Source: an uncultured bacterium
GTDB taxonomy: Bacteria; Bacteroidota; Bacteroidia; Bacteroidales; Bacteroidaceae
Assembly (NCBI GenBank): GCA_905215555.1
Contig: CAJMQU010000013.1
Span: 1-64,000, forward strand
Direction of reading: 5' to 3'
Length of the DNA: 64,000 nucleotides
This document shows, piece after piece, positions 35,106-43,412 of the stretch. How positions within the stretch are numbered: the stretch's first letter is position 1; each line of letters begins with the position of its first letter. A model generated the notes under the pieces. That model was not told the DNA's origin. It worked only from the letters and a program-made list of their open reading frames with translations, and made no database searches. The position numbers and the translations under genes are program-made.

Positions 35106-35237
35106 TGTAAAAGCATTTACTGCCGTATGTAACGGTCTTTACCCCATATTGTAACGGTCTTTACCTCCTATTGTAACGCTCTTTACCTCGGTATGTAAAT
35201 GACGTTACCATTTGGGGTAAATCAAGTTACTGCGAAA
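35106..35237. repeat. Six tandem 22-bp units, each with a GTAA-n-TTAC dyad
   Basis: Units start at 35106, 35128, 35150, 35172, 35194 and 35216, all exactly 22 bases. Units 2 and 3 share TGTAACGGTCTTTACC; unit 4 differs by one base in that core; units 1, 5 and 6 are diverged but keep GTAA and TTAC, the two half-sites of a dyad. Two more TTTAC words at 35082-35098 extend the pattern upstream. Spacing of 22 bp equals about two helical turns. No ORF crosses it convincingly. Function unknown: protein-binding array, origin-like site or decayed satellite. Confidence 0.85.
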
Positions 35238-35239
35238 GG

Positions 35240-35295
35240 AAACAGCCGTATCCTCGTAAGGTGAAAATCATTCACCTGCCGGGGTACGGCTGTTT
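35240..35295 (-). terminator. Two-level hairpin downstream of the DUF6078-like gene
   Basis: Outer 11-bp stem AAACAGCCGTA / TACGGCTGTTT (35240-35250 with 35285-35295) enclosing GGTGAA / TTCACC (35260-35276). It lies 52 bases past the stop of the minus-strand gene, whose strand reads TTTCCTTTC after the stem, so it is a plausible but weak terminator. Confidence 0.55.
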
Positions 35296-35347
35296 GCTTG
35301 TAAGTTGCTGTTATCCATCCGTTGTGTGGTGAACGGAAGAAGCCTTG

Positions 35348-35785
35348 TCACCAGTTATATTCCTCTACATAGCTGTCGAAATACTCTTCTTGTTGCAAGC
35401 CCAACTTCTTGGCCAGTGCAATTACTTTTTGTTGTTCGGCAGGTGACAACAAGGTTTCTCCTTTCCGCTTCTGGTAATATCTTCTGACTCCCCAACTGCC
35501 TATCAGTCCGTAGCGGAACGTTCCTGATGCGCTGACCGCCAGTGCCTCCGTGGTGCGGACAAAACCTTTTGCATAATGTATCTTCTTATTGGAACGGTAA
35601 TACTCGCACTTCCCTGCCATGGCTTCAATCGTTTTCGGATTCAGCGTAGGCAGGAAAATGATACTTGCCGGCGTATGGGCGTATGCTATCCGGCGCAGAC
35701 AAGTGTCGGCATGAGGGCAATCTGCTGTAGCGCACAGACCAAAGTTATGGGGAACTTTTGAATAATCGAATGTTTCTTTTTCCAT
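35348..35785 (-). CDS. Small Cys-containing protein, DUF6078-like
   Basis: 145 residues. The N-terminal half has four or five Cys in a pattern CATADCPHADTCLRR (about 18-32) and GKCEYYRS (about 58-65), which may bind a metal. The second half (YGLIGSWGVRRYYQKRKGETLLS, then a helical AEQQKVIALAKKLG) looks like a small DNA- or protein-binding region. Bacteroides genomes have many paralogues of this type, annotated as DUF6078 as far as I recall; function unknown. A minus-strand -7 box TACCTTTGC lies at 35812-35820. topB diverges from it. Confidence 0.75.
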   Translation of the reverse strand: MEKETFDYSKVPHNFGLCATADCPHADTCLRRIAYAHTPASIIFLPTLNPKTIEAMAGKCEYYRSNKKIHYAKGFVRTTEALAVSASGTFRYGLIGSWGVRRYYQKRKGETLLSPAEQQKVIALAKKLGLQQEEYFDSYVEEYNW

Positions 35786-35811
35786 TGTGTTTTCAATTTA
35801 ATGATTGTGTG

Positions 35812-35820
35812 GCAAAGGTA
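35812..35820 (-). promoter_or_regulatory. -7 box of the DUF6078-like gene
   Basis: On the minus strand TACCTTTGC fits TAnnTTTG, 26 bases before the ATG at 35785. Confidence 0.65.
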
Positions 35821-35884
35821 CGATATATATATGAGGCACTTTTAGCATATTGCAAATAAATTTGTTTCTGTTTTCAGTTTGCAT

Positions 35885-35893
35885 TACCTTTGC
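35885..35893 (+). promoter_or_regulatory. -7 box of topB
   Basis: TACCTTTGC fits TAnnTTTG, 19 bases before ATG 35913. Confidence 0.65.
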
Positions 35894-35912
35894 CAAACTA
35901 AAAAAGAGATGA

Positions 35913-38129
35913 ATGATAGTTTGTATTGCCGAAAAGCCCTCAGTGGCACGTGACATAGCTGATGTGTTAGGAGCGAAGGATAGGAGAGATGGTTACATCG
36001 AAGGGAATGGATACCAGGTGACCTGGACATTCGGTCACCTTTGTACACTCAAAGAGCCGCACGAATACACCCCAAACTGGAAATCGTGGAGTCTGGGGAG
36101 CCTTCCCATGATACCGCCCCGCTTCGGGATTAAACTCATCAGCAATCCCACTTACGAAAAGCAATTCCATACGATAGAAGCCCTCATGCAGAAAGCCGAC
36201 ATGATCATCAACTGTGGTGATGCCGGGCAGGAGGGAGAACTGATTCAGCGCTGGGTGATGCAGAAGGCCGGGGCACGCTGTCCGGTGAAACGTTTGTGGA
36301 TTTCGTCATTGACGGAAGAGGCTATCCGTGAAGGTTTTGCCAAACTGAAGGATGCTTCCGACTTCCAACCCTTGTATGAAGCCGGGTTGTCCCGTGCCAT
36401 TGGCGACTGGCTGTTGGGAATGAATGCCACGCGCCTCTATACCATGAAGTACGGGCAGAACAGGCAGGTGCTTTCCATCGGCAGGGTACAGACGCCTACG
36501 CTGGCGCTTATCGTAAACCGCCAGTTGGAGATACAGAACTTCGTCCCCAAGCAATATTGGGAATTGAAGACGGTGTACCGCGATACCACCTTTGCCGCCA
36601 TAATCAGGAAGAGTGAGGAAGAACTTATTCTGGAAGCAGAGAAGAACAAGGAAGCCATTGCTGCCGGAAAGAAGCCCAAAAAAGAAGAAGAAAACCGGGG
36701 AATAGATCCCATCACCAGTCAGGAGCAAGGTATGGCTCTGCTGGAACAAATCAGGAATTCTCCTTTTACGATTACGGATGTCACCAAGAAAGAGGGAAAG
36801 GAAGCTCCGCTTCGACTGTTCGACTTGACTTCCTTGCAGGTGGAATGCAATAAGAAGTTCGCTTATTCTGCCGATGAAACGCTGAAGATTATCCAATCGT
36901 TATATGAAAAGAAAGTAGCCACCTATCCGCGTGTGGATACAACTTTCCTGAGTGATGATATTTATCCGAAGTGTCCGGGGATTCTGAAAGGACTGCGTGA
37001 CTATGAGACCTTTACAAAGCCTTTGGAGGGAACCACTTTATTGAAATCGAAGAAGGTGTTTGATAACTCTAAAGTCACCGACCACCACGCCATCATCCCG
37101 ACCGGGCAATATCCGCAGAACCTGACAGACATGGAACGTCGCGTGTTCGACTTGATTGCGCGCCGGTTCATTGCTGTGTTCTATCCGGATTGCAAGTTTG
37201 CTACTACTACTGTGCTGGGTGCGGTAGAGGAGATTGAATTCAAGACTACCGGTAAACAGATACTGGAACCGGGATGGCGGGTTATCTTCGGAACCCCGGG
37301 AGCGCAGTCGCAGGAAGAGAAGGAAGAAAAAGCGGGAGATGAAGAGAATGTGCTGCCTGCATTTGTGAAGGGTGAAAGCGGACCTCATCTGCCTGATTTA
37401 TACGAGAAATGGACGCAGCCTCCCCGTCCCTATACCGAGGCCACTTTGCTGCGTGCTATGGAAACGGCCGGTAAGCTGGTGGATAACGATGAGTTGCGCG
37501 ATGCACTGAAAGAGAATGGTATCGGTCGTCCGTCCACACGTGCGGCAATTATTGAGACACTCTTTAAGCGGAATTATATCCGTAAGGAAAAGAAGAATCT
37601 GATTGCTACACCTACAGGAGTAGAGCTGATTCAGATTATCCATGAAGAATTGTTGAAATCTGCCGAACTGACCGGTATCTGGGAAAAGAAACTGCGTGAG
37701 ATTGAAAAGAAAACGTACAATGCCGCCCAGTTCTTGGAGGAATTGAAGCAGATGGTCTCGGAAGTTGTCATGAGTGTGCTTTCGGACAATACGAACCGGC
37801 ATATTACGATTGAACAGGCTGTTCAGGAGGCATCTGCCAATGGTAAGAAACAGGGTGGAAAACCTGCTAAAGAGAAGGATGCTTCGAAACCCAAGCGGCA
37901 GAGTAAACCGCGCAAAAAGGCGGTTGAAGCGAAACCGGATGCGACTGAGGCAATGGGTAATGCAGCTGAGGCAAAACCAGAAACGCCTCTTGCTAATGCT
38001 TCTCAGGCACAGGTTGCTGAGGGGCAGACTTGTCCTTTATGCGGCAAAGGAACTATTATTAAAGGTAAAACGGCTTACGGTTGTTCCGAATGGAAGAGTG
38101 GATGCACTTTCCGCAAACCTTTTGAATAG
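35913..38129 (+). CDS. topB: DNA topoisomerase III
   Basis: 738-residue type IA topoisomerase that decatenates and relaxes DNA. The Toprim domain starts at the N terminus (MIVCIAEKPSVARDIADVLG) and has the acidic segment NCGDAGQEGELIQRW near 102; the nucleophile Tyr is residue 338 in TYPRVDTTFLSDD. FGRPSTRA-type motif appears as NGIGRPSTRAAI near 532. After residue 630 comes a Lys/Pro/Ala-rich linker, then a zinc-ribbon-like end CPLCGKG...YGCSEWKSGC. TopB genes are also common on Bacteroides conjugative elements, but here the neighbours are chromosomal. Confidence 0.95.
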   Translation: MIVCIAEKPSVARDIADVLGAKDRRDGYIEGNGYQVTWTFGHLCTLKEPHEYTPNWKSWSLGSLPMIPPRFGIKLISNPTYEKQFHTIEALMQKADMIINCGDAGQEGELIQRWVMQKAGARCPVKRLWISSLTEEAIREGFAKLKDASDFQPLYEAGLSRAIGDWLLGMNATRLYTMKYGQNRQVLSIGRVQTPTLALIVNRQLEIQNFVPKQYWELKTVYRDTTFAAIIRKSEEELILEAEKNKEAIAAGKKPKKEEENRGIDPITSQEQGMALLEQIRNSPFTITDVTKKEGKEAPLRLFDLTSLQVECNKKFAYSADETLKIIQSLYEKKVATYPRVDTTFLSDDIYPKCPGILKGLRDYETFTKPLEGTTLLKSKKVFDNSKVTDHHAIIPTGQYPQNLTDMERRVFDLIARRFIAVFYPDCKFATTTVLGAVEEIEFKTTGKQILEPGWRVIFGTPGAQSQEEKEEKAGDEENVLPAFVKGESGPHLPDLYEKWTQPPRPYTEATLLRAMETAGKLVDNDELRDALKENGIGRPSTRAAIIETLFKRNYIRKEKKNLIATPTGVELIQIIHEELLKSAELTGIWEKKLREIEKKTYNAAQFLEELKQMVSEVVMSVLSDNTNRHITIEQAVQEASANGKKQGGKPAKEKDASKPKRQSKPRKKAVEAKPDATEAMGNAAEAKPETPLANASQAQVAEGQTCPLCGKGTIIKGKTAYGCSEWKSGCTFRKPFE

Positions 38130-38173
38130 ATGATGATACAATAAACACTTGTTTTTTCTGTTTATATAGGTAG

Positions 38174-38214
38174 ATGATAATTGGGCGAAGCAGGGCTTCA
38201 CTAAAAATTATCAT
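38174..38214 (+). promoter_or_regulatory. Hairpin in the leader of the PorE-like gene
   Basis: Outer stem ATGATAATT / AATTATCAT (38174-38182 with 38206-38214), inner GAAG / CTTC, 20 bases before ATG 38235. No T run follows; it may be a processed end of topB mRNA or control translation of the next gene. Confidence 0.4.
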
Positions 38215-38234
38215 TTAGTAAACCTATACAATTT

Positions 38235-40235
38235 ATGAGATTATATAAGCTGTTTTTGGTTGCTTGCATCGCTTTGTTCCTCACTTCCTGTGGGGCTGGG
38301 AGGAGTTTGCGCCAAGCGGAACAGAGCTATGCGCGGGGAGAATATTTTGATGCTGCCCGCCATTATAAACAGGCTTATACCCGTACTTCGCCCAAAGACC
38401 GTCCGCAACGTGGAATCCTTGCCTATAAACAAGGCGATTGCTACCGGCGTATAAATTATACGCTGAAAGCCAAAGCGGCTTATATGAATGCCATCCGTTA
38501 CCGCTATCCAGACACTATCTCTCATTTCTATCTGGCAGAAATGCTTCGGAAGAATGGCGAATATGCCGCCGCTATACCTTATTATGAGAATTACCTCGTT
38601 TATGCCCGGCAACTTTCTGACAGAAAAGAACGTCAAGACTCTCTGGCACATATCGGACTAACCGCCTGCCAATTGGCGCAGGAATGGAAAAAGAATCCTA
38701 CCCGTCATATTGTGAAGCGCGTTCCTATTCTTGTATCCCGTCGCAGCGATTACTCTCCTATGTATGCGGGTGATGATGCTGAAATCTTATATTTCACTTC
38801 TACCCGCAATGAAGCGAAGGGGACCGAACTGAATGGCATCACCGGAATGAAGAGCGCTGATATTTTCCACTCCAGACGGAATGAGAAGAAACAATGGCAA
38901 AAGCCGGAACCACTTGCCTCGGAAGTGAACAGTGAGTTTGAAGAAGGTGCTTGTTCTTTCTCGGCGGATGGCAAAACTATGTATTTCACCCGTTGCCGGA
39001 CCTTGTCCAATGCCCCTGCCTACGCTGAAATTTATGTTTCCCAGCGTGCCGGTGCTGAATGGGGAGCTCCACAGAAGTGTGTCATAATGAATGATACTCT
39101 TTCATCTGTTGCCCATCCCGCTATGTCGCCGGCAGGTGATTATCTCTATTTTGTGTCTGATATGCCCGGTGGGCAAGGTGGATTGGACTTGTGGCGTATC
39201 AATGTGACTCGTGACGGTTTTGGCTATGTTGATAATTTAGGTCCTGATATCAATACTTCCGGTGATGAAATGTTCCCTACTTTTGCACCGGACGGTACTT
39301 TATACTTTTCTTCCAATGGACATCCGGGTATGGGTGGATTGGATATTTTCCGTGCAGTTTCCGACAGCTTGACAGAAAGCTGGCGTATTGAAAATATGCA
39401 CTCTCCTATAAATTCTCAAGGAGATGACTTTGGTATGACTTTCGAACCGGGTGCCCCTAATCGTGGCTTTTTCTCTTCTAACCGGGGAGATGCCCGTGGC
39501 TGGGATCATATTTTCAGTTTCGAATATCCTGAAGTGCATCATGTTCTGAAAGGACTGGTATATGATAAAGAAGGAGATGTGTTGCCTGAAGCCCTCGTTA
39601 CGTTGGTAGGTGATGATGGTACTTATCTGAAAATCAATGTGAAGAAAGACGGTACTTTTACGCAAGAGTTGAACCCGGGACATCGTTATGCCCTGCTTGC
39701 CTCCTGCCGTGGTTATCTTAATGATAAAGAAGAGCTACTGACTGAGAGCGTTGACGAAGACCGGCGCTATGAACTGGAATTTGCTTTGGCCTCCATCACC
39801 CGTCCGGTGCTTATAGAGAATATCTTCTATGAGTTTGACCGTGCTGATCTGACTCCCGAATCTACGGTAGCCTTGGATGAGCTGATACAATTATTAAATG
39901 ATAATCCGAGTGTCACCATCGAGTTGGCAGCGCATTGCGATTATAAGGGAAATGATGATTATAATCTTCGCCTGTCACAGCGTCGCGCTGAATCCGTAGT
40001 GCGTTACCTAATCAAGGGGGGCATTGAACCGGAACGCCTGACGCCTAAGGGATATGGGGAGCAACAGCCTAAGACTGTTACTAAGTTCACTCTTAAATCT
40101 GCGCCTTTCCTGAAAGAAGGTGATGTCCTGACAGAAGAGTTCATAAAAAATCTCCCGCTGGAACAGCAGGAGATTTGCAATGCGATTAATCGCCGTACGG
40201 AATTTAAGGTCTTGCGGACGACGTATTCTAAATGA
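38235..40235 (+). CDS. OmpA-family lipoprotein with TPR, PD40 propeller and carboxypeptidase-regulatory domains (PorE-like)
   Basis: 666 residues. Lipobox FLTSC puts the acylated Cys at 19. TPR-like helices (about 28-150: AEQSYARGEYFDAARHYKQAY, YLAEMLRKNGEYAAAIPYYE) are followed by PD40/WD40-type beta-propeller repeats to about 430 (EEGACSFSADGKTMYFTR; MFPTFAPDGTLYFSS), a carboxypeptidase-regulatory-like domain (435-515) and a C-terminal OmpA peptidoglycan-binding domain (IFYEFDRADLTPES, LSQRRAESVVRYL). This order equals that of PorE of the type IX secretion system, though similar proteins exist in Bacteroides without that system. It probably links the outer membrane to peptidoglycan. Monocistronic. 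Confidence 0.9.
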   Translation: MRLYKLFLVACIALFLTSCGAGRSLRQAEQSYARGEYFDAARHYKQAYTRTSPKDRPQRGILAYKQGDCYRRINYTLKAKAAYMNAIRYRYPDTISHFYLAEMLRKNGEYAAAIPYYENYLVYARQLSDRKERQDSLAHIGLTACQLAQEWKKNPTRHIVKRVPILVSRRSDYSPMYAGDDAEILYFTSTRNEAKGTELNGITGMKSADIFHSRRNEKKQWQKPEPLASEVNSEFEEGACSFSADGKTMYFTRCRTLSNAPAYAEIYVSQRAGAEWGAPQKCVIMNDTLSSVAHPAMSPAGDYLYFVSDMPGGQGGLDLWRINVTRDGFGYVDNLGPDINTSGDEMFPTFAPDGTLYFSSNGHPGMGGLDIFRAVSDSLTESWRIENMHSPINSQGDDFGMTFEPGAPNRGFFSSNRGDARGWDHIFSFEYPEVHHVLKGLVYDKEGDVLPEALVTLVGDDGTYLKINVKKDGTFTQELNPGHRYALLASCRGYLNDKEELLTESVDEDRRYELEFALASITRPVLIENIFYEFDRADLTPESTVALDELIQLLNDNPSVTIELAAHCDYKGNDDYNLRLSQRRAESVVRYLIKGGIEPERLTPKGYGEQQPKTVTKFTLKSAPFLKEGDVLTEEFIKNLPLEQQEICNAINRRTEFKVLRTTYSK

Positions 40236-40262
40236 GGAATGGAGAATTCTTCATCCTTCATT
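40231..40262. terminator. 32-bp imperfect palindrome between convergent stops
   Basis: Nearly symmetrical around GAATTC, with AATGA and TTCATT ends. It joins the stop of the PorE-like gene (40235) to the stop of the dipeptidase gene (40262). Likely a bidirectional transcript end, though the T run is poor. Confidence 0.5.
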
Positions 40263-41620
40263 TAATGGTAGTTCAAATGAAATTCCACTACCGCCTCAAT
40301 TCCTTTCCGGAAGATATCCAACGGAATGTTCTCGTTGGGAGAATGAATGGCGTTTGATTCCAGACCGAAGCCCATGAGCACCGTCTTGATGCCGAGAACT
40401 TGCTCGAATGTAGAAATAATAGGAATACTTCCGCCCCGGCGTACGGCAAGCGGTTTCTTACCGAATGCTTTCTCGAAACCTTTCTCGGCGGCTTGATAAG
40501 CCGGGAGAGTGATAGGGCATACGTATCCTTGTCCACCGTGCATGGGGGTAACTTTCACTTTCACCGTATCCGGAGCGATACTCATTATATAATCGGCAAA
40601 CATCCGGGAAATTTTGTGATGATCCTGATGAGGTACCAAACGACAGGATACCTTAGCTGTAGCCTTGGATGGAAGTACCGTTTTGGAACCTTCGCCCATA
40701 TATCCGCCCCAAATGCCGCAAACATCGAATGACGGGCGGCAACTGTTGCGTTCCAGTGTACTGTATCCTTTTTCTCCAAACAGCTCTTTTACATCGATGG
40801 CGGCTTTGTATTTCTCCTCGTTAAAGGGGATATGCGCTATCATGTCACGCTCTGCCTGCGGCACTTCTTCTACGTCATCGTAGAAACCTGGTACTGTGAT
40901 ACGTCCGTCTGCATCTACTACTTTGGCAATCATGCCGCACAGCACATTGATAGGATTGGCAACGGCACCTCCGAAATGGCCGGAATGCAAATCACGGTTG
41001 GGACCTGTTACTTCTATTTCCCAGTATGCCAGACCGCGAAGTCCGGTTGTCAATGAAGGCAGTTCGGCACCCAGCATACTGGTGTCTGATACTAAAATGA
41101 CGTCTGCTTTTAGCAATTCCTTATGCTCCTCACAGAAAGCTTCCAGACTGGGCGAACCGATTTCTTCTTCACCTTCGAAGATGAATTTGACGTTATTCTT
41201 CAGCATACCATGTTTCACCAGATATTCGAATGCTTTTACCTGGATAAACGATTGCCCCTTGTCATCATCTGCACCGCGTGCCCAAAGGTGTCCGTCGCGG
41301 ATTTCCGGTTCAAAAGGTTCGCTTTTCCACAAATCCAATGGTTCCGCTGGCATTACATCATAATGGGCGTATATCAATACGGTTTTTGCAGCCGGATCTA
41401 CTATCTTTTGTCCGAAAACAATTGGGTTGCCTTTTGACGGCATTACCAGTGCTTCGTCTGCACCGGCTTCAAGTAACAGTTGCGCCCAACGCTCTGCACA
41501 GGCCAGCATGTCGTCATGATGTTCCGGTTTTGCACTGATACTTGGAATACGGATGAGGCTGAATAACTCTTCCAGCATCTTTGGTTCGTTCTCTGAGATG
41601 TATTTCTGTATTTCGTTCAT
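40262..41620 (-). CDS. M20-family dipeptidase
   Basis: 452-residue metallopeptidase. Zinc-site motifs of the M20 (DapE/ArgE/CNDP) family are visible: LIYAHYDVMPAEP near residue 84 (His and Asp), WARGADDDKGQ near 116, FEGEEEIGSPSLE near 150 (catalytic Glu pair), LVSDTSMLG near 177, and the C-terminal GLESNAIHSPNE (His ligand). The dimerisation domain lies at about 205-330. It would split dipeptides in the cytosol. It follows aroC on the same strand after an 80-base gap that holds a large dyad. Confidence 0.93.
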   Translation of the reverse strand: MNEIQKYISENEPKMLEELFSLIRIPSISAKPEHHDDMLACAERWAQLLLEAGADEALVMPSKGNPIVFGQKIVDPAAKTVLIYAHYDVMPAEPLDLWKSEPFEPEIRDGHLWARGADDDKGQSFIQVKAFEYLVKHGMLKNNVKFIFEGEEEIGSPSLEAFCEEHKELLKADVILVSDTSMLGAELPSLTTGLRGLAYWEIEVTGPNRDLHSGHFGGAVANPINVLCGMIAKVVDADGRITVPGFYDDVEEVPQAERDMIAHIPFNEEKYKAAIDVKELFGEKGYSTLERNSCRPSFDVCGIWGGYMGEGSKTVLPSKATAKVSCRLVPHQDHHKISRMFADYIMSIAPDTVKVKVTPMHGGQGYVCPITLPAYQAAEKGFEKAFGKKPLAVRRGGSIPIISTFEQVLGIKTVLMGFGLESNAIHSPNENIPLDIFRKGIEAVVEFHLNYH

Positions 41621-41640
41621 ATATATAATAAGGTGATAAT

Positions 41641-41696
41641 GTGGTAGGGTAATAGAGCAGGGGGGATATCACCCTACCGCTCTATCGCTTTACCAC
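41641..41696. repeat. Imperfect 56-bp dyad between aroC and the dipeptidase gene
   Basis: Arms GTGGTAGGGTAATAGAGC (41641-41658) and GCTCTATCGCTTTACCAC (41679-41696) pair at 14 of 18 positions; the centre holds GGGGGG and ACCCTACC. Probably a terminator or processing site for aroC, or a small intergenic repeat. Confidence 0.55.
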
Positions 41697-41700
41697 TCTT

Positions 41701-42777
41701 TTATAATTGCGTTGTACGGTCAATGAGGTAATAGTCCAGTAGCGTCATGGCTGCCATTGCTTCTACAATGGGTACTGCACGAGGCAATACGCATGGGTCA
41801 TGGCGTCCGCGGGCTTTCAGCGTTGTGTCCACACCATCCAGGTTGACTGTATGCTGCTCCATTAGTACAGTAGCTACCGGTTTGAAGGCAACTCGGAAAA
41901 ATATATCCTGTCCATTGCTGATGCCGCCTTGAATACCGCCCGAATGGTTGGTTTTTGTTTCGATGCGTCCGCAGTTATTGAAAAATACGTCGTTCTGTTC
42001 CGAACCTTTTTGCTTCAAACCTTTGAATCCGTCACCATATTCGAATGCCTTGGCGGCATTGATGCTAAGCATACCGGAAGCGAGGGCAGCTTGTAACTTA
42101 CCGAATACCGGTTGTCCCAAACCGATAGGACACCCCTTGATGACACAAGTCACCACTCCCCCGATAGTATCGCCTTCTCCTTTGATTTTGAAAATGAACT
42201 CTTCCATTTCCTTTGCCTTTACCGGATCCGGACAACGTACAGGGTTGGTTTCTATTAAATCAAGGTCATAAGCGCTATAGTTTTCTTCCAGACGGATGGG
42301 GCCGACTTGTGAAGTATATGCCGTGATACGTACTCCCAATTGGCGCAGTGCTTGTTTGGCAAGTGCACCTGCCACTACGCGTGAGATGGTTTCGCGTGCC
42401 GATGAACGTCCCCCTCCCCGATAGTCGCGGATTCCATATTTCACCTTATAAGTATAGTCCGCATGTGAGGGGCGGTACACCTCTTTCAGATTATCATAAT
42501 CATTGGAATGTTGGTTCTCGTTCCATACAATGAATCCGATGGGACATCCTGTTGATTTACCTTCGAAAATACCGGAAAGGAATTCTACTTTATCCCCTTC
42601 TTTCCGTGCCGTGGTAATAAGGGATTGCCCGGGGCGGCGACGATTCAGTTCCGCTTGCACGAAATCCATGTCAATGCGGATGCCTGCGGGGAATCCGTCT
42701 ATGACGCCTCCGATACCTTTACCATGTGACTCCCCAAAGCTGGTAAGGCGGAGGATGTTGCCGAATGAGTTGAACAT
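41701..42777 (-). CDS. aroC: Chorismate synthase
   Basis: 358-residue FMN-dependent enzyme making chorismate from 5-enolpyruvylshikimate 3-phosphate. All family signatures are present: GESHGKGIGGVIDGFPAG (residues 15-32), YGIRDYRGGGRSSARETISRVVAGALA near 115-140, and SGGIQGGISNGQDIFFRVAFKP near 290. Length is normal (350-400). Other aro genes are not in the window. Confidence 0.98.
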   Translation of the reverse strand: MFNSFGNILRLTSFGESHGKGIGGVIDGFPAGIRIDMDFVQAELNRRRPGQSLITTARKEGDKVEFLSGIFEGKSTGCPIGFIVWNENQHSNDYDNLKEVYRPSHADYTYKVKYGIRDYRGGGRSSARETISRVVAGALAKQALRQLGVRITAYTSQVGPIRLEENYSAYDLDLIETNPVRCPDPVKAKEMEEFIFKIKGEGDTIGGVVTCVIKGCPIGLGQPVFGKLQAALASGMLSINAAKAFEYGDGFKGLKQKGSEQNDVFFNNCGRIETKTNHSGGIQGGISNGQDIFFRVAFKPVATVLMEQHTVNLDGVDTTLKARGRHDPCVLPRAVPIVEAMAAMTLLDYYLIDRTTQL

Positions 42778-43412
42778 AATCTTTTGCTTTAATGGTTTAT
42801 GTATAGGGTTAATTCATGCCAAATCCTTTGAATAAAAGCTTTTGGATGCATAAAGATAACAAATAGTTATGGATTTTTTCTCATGGGAGCGAAGAAATAT
42901 TGTTTTTTTATGGAATGAGATGTTTTTTATCCTATTATGAACTTATATTAGAGAAAAATAATACAGAGATTCTTGGGTGACTTTATATTGGGAGGATTTA
43001 TAGTTATACTTTCAGTAAATATAACACAAAAATGTGTCCATTATGGGGGGAAAATAAAGGAAAAATTAAAAAAAGAACAAAAATATTAATGAATAGGCCT
43101 TGTCTGGTGTGTTAAAAAGCGGTTACTTTGCATGTTGAATATTAAGGAAAAGTGTACTTGTTTAGTTATAGAGAATTTGCCTTAACTAAACAGAGGACTA
43201 TAAAGAACCATTTGCTCTAATTTAATGTTTTTATATATCCATTTGTCTTAGAAAATAATGATGAAATATTAAAAATGGGACATTAAAATAAAAGACAGAC
43301 CTTTTTTGTGAATCAGAAAAGCTGTTCCTTTGTGCCCGAGTAAACTTATTTAATAAAAATAGAACATAAAAGACCTTCGTGGGAAGGTTTGTATTAACTA
43401 AACAACAAGATT
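42778..43412. other. 635-bp AT-rich non-coding stretch before the PCMD lipoprotein gene
   Basis: No gene seen. It holds an 8-bp inverted repeat GTTTAGTT / AACTAAAC (43160-43167 with 43184-43191). The word TTAACTAAACA occurs there (about 43183) and again about 19 bases before the next start (about 43394). A -7-like box TTCCTTTGT lies near 43325. A 6-bp hairpin ACCTTC-GTGG-GAAGGT (43373-43388) lies in the leader. Such a long upstream region suggests regulation of the lipoprotein gene. Confidence 0.5.

Noticed and set aside
35106..35237. CRISPR array as an explanation of the 22-bp repeats
   Set aside because: Units are contiguous without spacers, diverged, and no cas genes are in the window.
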